Shown here: positions 55,838 through 64,000 of the stretch, one piece after another | How the letters are laid out: each line of letters starts with the position of its first letter | How positions within the stretch are numbered: the stretch's first letter is position 1 | Translations under genes and position numbers: made by a program | Notes under the pieces: generated by a model | Seen by the model: only the letters and a program-made list of their open reading frames with translations | The model's database searches: none | What the model was told of the DNA's origin: nothing | Assembly: GCA_963575745.1 (NCBI GenBank) | Contig: CAUYUJ010015509.1 | Coordinates: 77,501 to 141,500, forward strand | Source: Prorocentrum cordatum | Lineage: Eukaryota > Sar > Dinophyceae > Prorocentrales > Prorocentraceae | Direction of reading: 5' to 3' | DNA length: 64,000 nt

Positions 55838-56045
55838 ATCGGGACAACCATCGGGACAACCATCGGAACAACCATCGGGACAACCATCGGGACAATCATC
55901 GGGACAGTCATCGGGACAACGATCGGGACAAGCACAACCATCAGGACAACCATCGGGACAATCATCGGGACAACGATCGGGACAACCACAACCATCAGGA
56001 CAACCATCGGGACAACCATCGAGACAACCATCGGGACAACCATAT
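55838..56045 (+). repeat. 12-bp minisatellite (CATCGGGACAAC)
   Basis: About 17 units with a few variants (CATCAGGACAAC, GATCGGGACAAG). Confidence 0.95.
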
Positions 56046-56178
56046 CCTCTCTCTCTTGTGTATTCCCACATCCCTCAGGAATTTGCCCTAAAGATGTGAT
56101 CAACTATCTTGTGAGTACGTATCATGTGTATCATGTGTATCATGTACCATATGCATCATATGCAACAGATGTTCTGTG

Positions 56179-56262
56179 GAAGGCTTAACAACTTCTGTGG
56201 GTTAACAAGGCTTAACAACTTCTGTGGGTGTACGAACGTAGGCTTAACAACTTCTGTGGTGT
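56179..56262 (+). repeat. GGCTTAACAACTTCTGTGG, three copies
   Basis: Starts at about 56,181, 56,209 and 56,241. Spacing grows from 28 to 32 bp. Confidence 0.85.
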
Positions 56263-56508
56263 GTACTCCACGCCAGTGTAGTAGCCACGGTCGTCCGCAG
56301 GCCACGAAGTGAAGTGTCCGAACGTCATAGGGCGGGAAGCTGGGTGTGGGTGGTGGCGAAGAGTCGTGTGGATCTTTGGTAGAGCTTGCACTGCCCCCCC
56401 ACAAAGTGGGGGTATTGGCTGGCGTCGCATGAAAACCCTGGCACTGGTGAGAACACTGAGCGTTCGGGTAAAGTGATTGTTGTTGTTGTTGTTGTTCCTG
56501 TTGTTGTT

Positions 56509-56603
56509 GAATTCTCATTTCTGAAGAATAGTTATTGGTGATCCTCCCTCCCCGGTGCATGCTGTTTTCTCTCAATCAAAGTGTGCCCTTCGACGCTCGC
56601 ACT
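56509..56603 (+). repeat. (TTG)n-tail family, copy 9, left part
   Basis: Head AATTCTCATTTCTGAAGAAT, TTATTGGTGATCC and GACGCTCGCACTCTTTTTT. The copy breaks here and resumes at 60,256. Confidence 0.8.
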
Positions 56604-56744
56604 CTTTTTTCCCAACCCTCCTGCGTTCGGTTCTCGTTTTGAATAGAGCACTGCTCGCACGAACCTTCCTTCCTTCCCGTCCCTCTCTCCCCCCTCTGCC
56701 TTTTATTTGGCTCGTCGCTGCGTTTCGAGGACTGCTTGGGGGCT

Positions 56745-58425
56745 GCGATCGGTGGAACTGTCGCCACTTTCGAGGGCTGCTGGGGGGCCCAGCACAGTGA
56801 GTACCCACGGCGGATTCAAATGGGACCTCGCCATCCCTGGGGGGCTGCGATCTGTGAAACAGTCGCCACTTTAGAGGGCTGCTGGGGGGCCAAGCACAGT
56901 GGCACCCGCGGCAAACTCAAATGGGACCTCGCCATCCCTGGGGGGCTGCGATCTGTGAAACTGTCGCCACTTTCGAGGGCTGCTGGGGGGCCCAGCACAG
57001 TGGCACCCGCGGCGGACTCAAATGGGACCTCGCCATCCTTGGGGGGCTGCGATCTGTGAAACTGTCGCCACTTTCGAGGCCTGCTGGGGGGCCAGCACAG
57101 TGACGCCACACGCAGATTCAAATTAGACCTCGCCATCCCTGGGGGGCTGCGATCTGTGAAACTGTCGCCACTTTCGAGGCCTGCTGGGGGGCCCAGCACA
57201 GTGGGTACCACGGCGGATTCAAATGGGACCTCGCCATCCCTGGGGGGCTGCGATCTGTGAAACTGTCGCCACTTTCGAGGCCTGCTGGGGGGCCCAGCAC
57301 AGTGGGTACCCACCGCAGACTCAAATGGGACCTCGCCATCCCTGGGGGGCTGCGATCTGTGAAACTGTCGCCACTTTCGAGGCCTGCTGGGGGGCCCAGC
57401 ACAGTGAGTACCCACGGCGGATTCAAATGTGACCTCGCCATCCCTGGGGGGCTGCGATCTGTGAAACTGTCGCCAGTTTCGAGGGCTGCTGGGGGACCCA
57501 GCAGCAAGGGTACCCACGGCGGATTCATCAAATGGGACCTCGCCATCCTTGGGGGGCTGCGATATGTGAAGCTGTCGCTACTTTCGAGGCCTGCTGGGGG
57601 GCCCAGCACAGTGGGTACCCACCGCAGACTCAAACGGGACCTCGCCGTCCCTGGGGGGCTGCGGTCTGTGAAACTGTCGCCACTTTCGAGGCCTGCTGGG
57701 GGGCCCAGCACAGTGGGTACCCACCGCAGATTCAAATGGGACCTCGCCATCCCTGGGGGGCTGCGATCTGTGAAGCTGTCGCCACTTTCGAGGGCTGCTG
57801 AGGGGCCCAACACAGTGGGTACTCACAGCAGGACATCGCCATCCTTGGGGGGCTGCGATCTGTGAAACTGTCGCCACTTTTGAGGGTTGGTGATGGGGCC
57901 CAGCGCAGTGGGTACTCACCGCAGGCTCAGATTAAACCTCGCCGTCCCTGGGGGGCTGCGATCTGTGAAACTGTCGCCACTTTCGAGGCCTGCTGAGGGG
58001 CGCAGCACAGTGGGTACCCACCGCAGACTCAAATGGGACCTCGCCATCCCTGGGGGGCTGCGATCTGTGAAACAGTCGCCACTTTCGAGGCCTGCTGGGG
58101 GGCCCAGCACAGTGGGCGCTCACCGCAGACTCAAACGAGACCTCGCCATCCCTGGGGGGCTGCGATCTGTGAAAATGTCGCCACTTTCGAGGCCTGCTGG
58201 GGGGCCCAGCGCAGTGGGTACCCACCGCAGACTCAAATGGGACCTCGCCATCCCTGGGGGGCTGCGATCTGTGAAACTGTCGCCGCTTTCGAAGCCTGCT
58301 GGGGGGCCCAGCGCAGTGACGCCACACGCAGACTCAAACGGGACCTCGCCATCCCTGGGGGGCTGCGATCTGTGAAACTGTCGCCACTTTCGAGGCCTGC
58401 TTGCGGGGCCCAGCACAGTGACGCC
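56745..58425 (+). repeat. 102-bp satellite array 1
   Basis: About 16 units, each with CCTCGCCATCCCTGGGGGGC, TGCGATCTGTGAAACTGTCG, CCACTTTCGAGGCCTGCTGG and CCCAGCACAGTGGGTACC. Because 102 is a multiple of three, several frames stay open and give 34-residue repeats on both strands. Units are more diverged here than in array 2. Confidence 0.95.
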
Positions 58426-58634
58426 TCCCAGGCAGCTTACACATCAAGTTGATTGTCCATACAAGTTTCGGCCAACTGCTCGTTTCCATTGATACAAATG
58501 GGTTGGGTACGTCACAGGGTAATTTCCCAACCCTCCTGCGTTGGGTTCTCGTTTTGGATACAGCAGTGCTAGCGCGTCTCCTTCCTTCCTTCCAGTCCCT
58601 CTCTTCCCCCTTGCCTTTTTACATCGCTCGTCGC

Positions 58635-60020
58635 CATCCCTGGAGGGCTGCGATCTGTGAAACTGTCGCCACGTTCGAGGCCTGCTGGGGGGCCCAGCAC
58701 AGTGGGTACCCACCGCAGACTCAAATGGGACCTCGCCATCCCTGGGGGGCTGCGATCTGTGAAACTGTCGCCACTTTCGAGGCCCGCTGGGGGGCGCAGC
58801 ACAGTGGGTACCCACCGCAGACTCAAATGGGACCTCGCCATCCCTGGGGGGCTGCGATCTGTGAAACTGTCGCCACTTTCGAGGCCTGCTGGGGGGGCCA
58901 GCACAGTGGGTACCAACCGCAGACTCAAATGGGACCTCGCCATCCCTGGGGGGCTGCGATCTGTGAAACTGTCGCCACTTTCGAGGCCTGCTGGGGGGCC
59001 CAGCACAGTGGGTACCCACCGCAGACTCAAATGGGACCTCGCCATCCCTGGGGGGCTGCGATCTGTGAAACTGTCGCCACTTTCGAGGCCTGCTGGGGGG
59101 CCCAGCACAGTGGGTACCCACCGCAGATTCAAATGGGACCTCGCCATCCCTGGGGGGCTGCGATCTGTGAAACTGTCGCCACTTTCGAGGCCTGCTGGGG
59201 GGCCCAGCACAGTGGGTGCCACCGCGGACTCAAATGGGACCTCGCCATCCCTGGGGGGCTGCGATCTGTGAAACTGTCGCCACTTTCGAGGCCTGCTGGG
59301 GGGCCCAGCACAGTGGGTACCACCGCGGATTCAAATTAGACCTCGCCATCCCTGGGGGGCTGCGATCTGTGAAACTGTCGCCACTTTCGAGGCCTGCTGG
59401 GGGGCCCAGCACAGTGGGTACCACCGCGGACTCAAATTAGACCTCGCCATCCCTGGGGGGCTGCGATCTGTGAAACTGTCGCCACTTTCGAGGCCTGCTG
59501 GGGGGCCCAGCACAGTGGGTACCCACGGCGGATTCAAATGGGACCTCGCCATCCCTGGGGGGCTGCGATCTGTGAAACTGTCGCCACTTTCGAGGCCTGC
59601 TGGGGGGCCCAGCACAGTGACCCACGGGCAGATTCAAATAGACCTCGCCATCCCTGGGGGGCTGCGATCTGTGAAACTGTCGCCACTTTCGAGGCCTGCT
59701 GGGGGGCCCAGCACAGTGGGTACCCACCGCAGATTCAAATTGGACCTCGCCATCCCTGGGGGGCTGCGATCTGTGAAACTGTCGCCACTTTCGAGGCCTG
59801 CTGGGGGGCCCAGCACAGTGACCCACCGCAGATTCAAATGGGACCTCGCCATCCCTGGGGGGCTGCGATCTGTGAAACTGTCGCCACTTTCGAGGCCTGC
59901 TGGGGGTCCAGCGCAGTGGGTACCCACCGCAGACTCAAATGGGACCTCGCCATCCCTGGGGGGCTGCGATCTGTGAAACTGTCGCCACTTTCGAGGCCTG
60001 CTGAGGGGCCCAGCGCAGTG
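58635..60020 (+). repeat. 102-bp satellite array 2
   Basis: About 13.5 units of the same satellite, with exact 102-bp spacing over at least five consecutive units (58,731 to 59,139). Variation is concentrated in the short segment between GTGGGTACC and CAAATGGGACC. Confidence 0.95.
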
Positions 60021-60255
60021 GGCTTCCCGCACGTCTTTCTCTTGCTCTTCGTCCCCGACTCCCCATGTCTTCTTCGAGCCTGTAGCTGTTGCCCCTCTTT
60101 CTTGTATGGTTCTCCTGCGCATCATGCCATAGGCGCGTGTCCCAAGTAGCTTACATATCAAACAACGGATCCTGCAATTTGATTGTCCATGCAAGTTTCG
60201 GCCAACTCCTCGTTTCCCATGATACAAATGGGTTGGGTACGTCACAGGGTAATTG

Positions 60256-61751
60256 TCAGGGGAAGTCTTGATGCTCAGACTGCGCCCCTGGCCCCCGGGT
60301 TACAACAACAACGGCTCCCGCCTGAGACTTCCTGACGATTTAGCCAAGACCCCCGCTCCCGCCCGAGACTTCCTCGCATTTTATTGAGGAATCGCGCTCT
60401 CGCTTGGGACTCCCGTCCAATTTATTCAGGAATCGCTCTCCCGGCGCTCTGGAGTCGCGCTCTCGCTGGAGATTTGTTTGAAATTTACTGAAAAATAGCA
60501 CCCTTGCGTTCGAATTTCTTGCAATTTACTCAAGCGCCGCGCTCCCGACCCCCAGGCACCTAGGAGTCGCGCTCACGCTTAGAATTCCCTCACAGATAAC
60601 CTAGGAATCGGGATCTCGCTGCCCTTCGTGGCCCCGTTGCAGCCCTTCGTGGCCCCCTCGCTTTGTTTCGTGGCCCCGTTGCAGCCCTTCGTGGCCCCTT
60701 GCTGCCCTTCGTGGCCCCGTTGCAGCCCCTTGTGGCCTCCTCGCTGCCCGTTGTGGTCCCGTTGCAGCTCTTCGTGGCCCCCTCGCATTGTTTCGTGGCC
60801 CCGTTGCAGTCCTTCGTGGCCCCCTCGCTGCCCGTCGTGGCCCCGTTGCAGCCCTTCGTGGCCCCGTTGCAGCCCTTGGTGGCCCCCTCGCTTTGTTTCG
60901 TGGCCCCGTTGCAGTCCTTCGTGGCCCCCTCGCTGCCCTTCGTGACCCTAAATATGTATGCCCTTCGTGGCCCCTGCTCGTTCGCGCCCGTTGTGGCCCC
61001 ATATGCATGCCCTTCGTGGCCCCGTTGCAGCCCTTCGTGGCCCCCTCGCTGCTCTTCGTGGACCCGTTGCTGCCCTCAGTGGCCCCGTCCTTGCCCTCCG
61101 CGGCCCAATATACGTATGCCCTTCGTGGCCCCCGCTCGTTGGCGCCCGTTGTGGCCCCATGTGCATGCCCTTCGTGGCCCCGCTGTCGCCGTTTGTGGTA
61201 CCTTCATTGTCCTACGTGGCCCAGTTGCTACCCTCAGTGGCCCCATCGTTGCCTTCTGTGGCCCCGCATTATCTGCCCTTCGTGGCCCCCGCTCGTTCGC
61301 GTTTTCCGTGGCCCCATACGCATTCCCTTTGTGTCCCCGCTATCGCCCTTCGTGGCCTACTTCGTGTCCTTCGTGGCCCTGCTGTCGTTCTCTCTCGCTC
61401 TCGCTTTCGCTCGTCGTCGTCGTCGTCGCTGTCGTCGTCGTCGCCGTCGTCGTCGACGTCGTTGTCGTCGTCGTCGTGGTCGGTCCCCTGTCCGTCTCTC
61501 TCGGGGTCGGGTCGACGGTCCGCGGCCGCCCCGCCGATCAGCGCTGCCGCTGGCCAGGCCGACTGTCCGCGGCCGCCCCGCCGCTTGCCGGGGCCCGGCC
61601 TGCAGGGAAGAAAGGTATACCCCCCAAAAGAGGTTCGATCGAAGACGAAGAAGGCGGGTATCGAGGGTGCGGGAAATACGCGTTATTGGACACTCGAGCA
61701 GATAAGGCCGAACAATCTTACAATGATTGTTGTTGTTGTCGTCGTTGTTGG

Positions 61752-61783
<32 letters not shown>

Positions 61784-61915
61784 GTGTTGTTGCTGTTGCT
61801 GTTGTTGCTGTCGTGTTGTCGTTGTTGTCGTTGTTGTAGTTCTTCTTCTTCTTCGTTTTGTTGTTGTCGTTGTTGTTCTTGTTGTTGTTGATGTCGTCGT
61901 TATCGTTGTTGCTGT
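60256..61915 (+). repeat. (TTG)n-tail family, copy 9, right part
   Basis: Resumes at AGGGGAAGTCTTGATGCTC, followed by the GCGCTCTCG sub-repeats and a long 21-bp minisatellite (60,615-61,380). A TCG run at 61,413, the GC-rich block, tail TTCGATCGAAGACGAAGAAG and a TTG-rich tract to 61,915 complete the copy. Closely parallels copy 2. Confidence 0.85.
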
Positions 61916-62503
61916 TGAATTCCCTCCTAAATATTACTATTGTTGACCCCCACTGCCCGGTATTTTTATAATTTTTCAATGGGAATGCTTCTTCCGGGGC
62001 TCGCACCCTGTTTTCTATAAGGGGAAGTGGGGTGCCACCAAACTGGGCCCCCTGCTCCCGCTTGATACGTCCTCACATTTTTTTGTCCAATCGCGCTCTC
62101 GCGCGGGACTTCCTCAGAATTTGTGAAGGAATCGCGCTGTCGCGTGGGAGTTCTTGGCAATTCGACCATCAGGAATCACGCTCTCGTTTTGGCCCTACCA
62201 CGATTTACTTGGGAATCGCGCTATCGTTGGCGACTTCCTCGCGATTCATGCAGGACGCACGCTTCAGCAACCCGCCTGCCCCTCGTCCCTTCCTTCCGTC
62301 CGTCCTCTCTCCCCCTGCCTTAGGGGCTGCACGAATTACACGTTGCAGGTAAGAAAGATACACCGGTAAGGGGATACGATCGAAGACGAGGAGGGCGGGT
62401 AGCGAGGGCTTGAGACATACTTGTGAATGACGCCCTAGCAGGTAGGAGCGAACAGGCTTAAACTTTGCAGTTGTTGTTATTTTTGTTGTGGTTGTTGTTG
62501 TCT

Positions 62504-62540
<37 letters not shown>

Positions 62541-62544
62541 CGTC

Positions 62545-62577
<33 letters not shown>

Positions 62578-62578
62578 C

Positions 62579-62610
<32 letters not shown>

Positions 62611-62640
62611 CTTGCTGCTGCTGTTGTTATTGTTGTTAGT
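61916..62640 (+). repeat. (TTG)n-tail family, copy 10
   Basis: No minisatellite. Sub-repeats, a TTGCAGGTAAGAAAG block at 62,343, ATACGATCGAAGACGAGGAG, then a TTG/TCG-rich tract to about 62,640. Confidence 0.85.
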
Positions 62641-63455
62641 TGTTGAATTCTCATCCTTGAAGAATAATTATTGTTGATACCCCCCCACCGGTACACATCG
62701 GGTTTTTGCATTGAAGTGCCCCCCATCGGGTCTCGCACCCTGTTTTTTCAGGGGAAGTCTTCATGCTCAAACTGTGCCCCTGGCCCCCCGGCTACAAACA
62801 ACAACAACGGCTCCCGCCTGATACTTTCTCAATTTATTCACGAATCGCGTTCTCGCGCGGGACTTCCCCACAACGTATACAGGAATCGCGCTGTCGCGCC
62901 GCGCCATCCGACAATCAGGAATCACGGTATCGTTTTGGCCTTACCGCGATGTGCTTGGGAATCGCGCTATCGTTCGCGACACACTCGCGATTCATGCCGG
63001 ACTCCCGCTTCAGCAACCCGCCTGCTCGACCTGGCCGCCTGGGCCCGCTTTCCCGACCCGCCCGCTAGGGTCTGCTCGCCCGATTTGGTTCTGCCCATGT
63101 TTTCTGCTCCCAGCGCCCCTCTTGCTAATTTCTCTCGTGCTCCATCCTTCTCCTTCTCCGTTCCATCCGTCCTCTCCCCCCCTTATTGTGGGGGCATCAG
63201 TAAATGCGCGTGGCAGGTAAGGACGGCATACCCCCAATGGGGGTACGATCGAAGACGATGAGGGTTGGTAGCGAGGGTTTGGGACATACGTGTTGAAAAG
63301 GCACGCGAGCAGATAGGAGCGAACAGTCTTATAATGATGGTTGTTGTTGCTATTGTTGTTGTTTTGGTCGTTATTGTTGTTGCTGCTGCTGTTGTTGTTA
63401 TGCTTGTTGTAGTTGTTGTTGTGATTGTCGTTGTTCTTTTGTCTTTTGTTATGTT
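62641..63455 (+). repeat. (TTG)n-tail family, copy 11
   Basis: Head GAATTCTCATCCTTGAAGAA, TAATTATTGTTGATACCCCC. Full sub-repeats. Hairpin CCCCCAATGGGGG before TACGATCGAAGACGATGAGG. TTG tract with many variants. Confidence 0.85.
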
Positions 63456-64000
63456 GCTACATTTCCATTTCTGCAGAACAGTTATTGTTGATCCCCTTTG
63501 GAGCCCAGTGTTTTTTTTTCAATTGAAGTGATCCTCCCGGGGCTCGCACCTTGCTTCTTACAAAGGAACTTCTTGGGGCTCAGACTGGGTTGTTGGGCTT
63601 CAAACTATAGCAACAAAGGCACCCGCCTGATAATTCCTCACAAGTTATTTCAATCTCGCGCTCCTTCGCGGGACTTCCTCAGCATTTTTCCAGGAAGCGC
63701 GCTCTTGCGTGGTATTCCTTTCAATTTGTTGCGGCGCCGTGTCCCCAACACTCAGGAATCACGCTCTCGCTTCGGACTTCCTGACGATTTGCTTGGGAAT
63801 CACGCTGTCGTTCGAAACTTCCTTGCGGCGGTTAATGTTGGGTTGACGCTTCAGTGACTCGCCCGCTCGACCTGGCCGTTTGGGCCCGCCCGTCCGACCT
63901 GCCCGTTTGGGTCCGCCTGCCCGGCCCGCCCGTCTGGTTTTGCCGCTTCCCTTCCTGCACCTAGCCCCCCTCCAGCAGATCTCTCTCGTGCTCCATCCTT
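63456..64000 (+). repeat. (TTG)n-tail family, copy 12, cut by window end
   Basis: Head CATTTCTGCAGAACAGTTAT, TGTTGATCCCC, followed by sub-repeats to the window edge. Confidence 0.85.

Larger units (their letters stand above)
54636..56508 (+). repeat. (TTG)n-tail family, variant copy 8 with unrelated interior
   Basis: A head (AAGAATAATTATTGTTGGGC, 54,649) and a tail-like block with a TTG tract (56,455-56,508) bracket 1.8 kb that is not shared with other copies. Either other DNA was inserted or the interior was replaced. Confidence 0.5.
56604..60255 (+). mobile_element. 3.65-kb satellite-bearing insertion in copy 9
   Basis: Two tandem modules, each made of a head (CCCAACCCTCCTGCGTTGGG-like, with CTTCCTTCC and a CTCGTCGC block), an array of 102-bp units, and a tail (TTGATTGTCCATACAAGTTT, CGGCCAACTGCTCG, TGGGTTGGGTACGTCACAGG). 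It lies exactly between the T run and the AGGGGAAGTCTTGATG block that are adjacent in intact copies such as 15,905-15,945. GGGTTGGG near the end and CCCAACCC at the start are inverted. No protein is encoded. Confidence 0.75.

Noticed and set aside
55838-56045. Regular short repeats considered as a CRISPR array
   Set aside because: Units are 12 bp and directly contiguous without unique spacers, and the DNA is eukaryotic; the same applies to all other tandem arrays here.
56745-60020. Apparent proteins made of 34-residue repeats on both strands
   Set aside because: The 102-bp satellite period is a multiple of three, so several frames stay open on both strands at once. No codon bias, start or splice signal favours one of them.

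Overview
The window looks like nuclear DNA of a dinoflagellate. The evidence is short coding islands whose third codon positions are almost all G or C, splice sites of the GT/AG type beside those islands, two broken light-harvesting (chlorophyll a/c-binding) protein fragments, a tyrosine-recombinase retroelement and a LINE remnant with sequence features I know from dinoflagellate genomes, and an extreme load of simple repeats and satellites. There are no operons, prokaryotic genes, rRNAs, tRNAs or CRISPR arrays that I can support. Species cannot be named from the sequence. One assembly gap of exactly 100 N lies at 49,613-49,712.

Layout. 1-6,180: GC-rich DNA with a degenerate ~740 bp repeat and, at 1,997-3,910, a composite block (hairpin, 16-bp minisatellite, 152-bp satellite). 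6,290-6,660: light-harvesting pseudogene (minus). 6,700-9,380: GCC-rich tract and 2.2 kb of AC/GC repeat. 9,600-13,950: low-copy DNA with a cluster of small inverted-repeat elements and two candidate exons. 13,944-21,725: head-to-tail chain of a repeat family that ends in (TTG)n. 21,728-23,089: low-copy DNA with a minus-strand ORF and a candidate exon. 25,032-31,961: the best-defined element, a decayed DIRS/PAT-type tyrosine-recombinase retroelement with Gag-like, RT, RNase H, recombinase and methyltransferase-like regions and A1...B1-A2-B2 split direct repeats. 34,021-34,962: LINE 3' end. 38,402-40,710: second copy of the composite satellite block. 41,200-53,860: microsatellites alternating with short exon-like islands, a second light-harvesting fragment (45.9 kb), a hAT-like MITE (46.9 kb) and a TTAA-flanked MITE (52.5 kb). 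53,866-64,000: second chain of the (TTG)n-tail family, one copy of which is split by a 3.65 kb insertion carrying about 30 units of a 102-bp satellite.

Function. Nothing here forms a demonstrable pathway. The recognisable genes are mobile-element relics and gene fragments. The exon islands may belong to one or more host genes whose introns are made of trinucleotide and tetranucleotide repeats, but exon linkage cannot be shown without RNA. Long open frames across microsatellites and satellites are a consequence of repeat periodicity and are not reported as genes.
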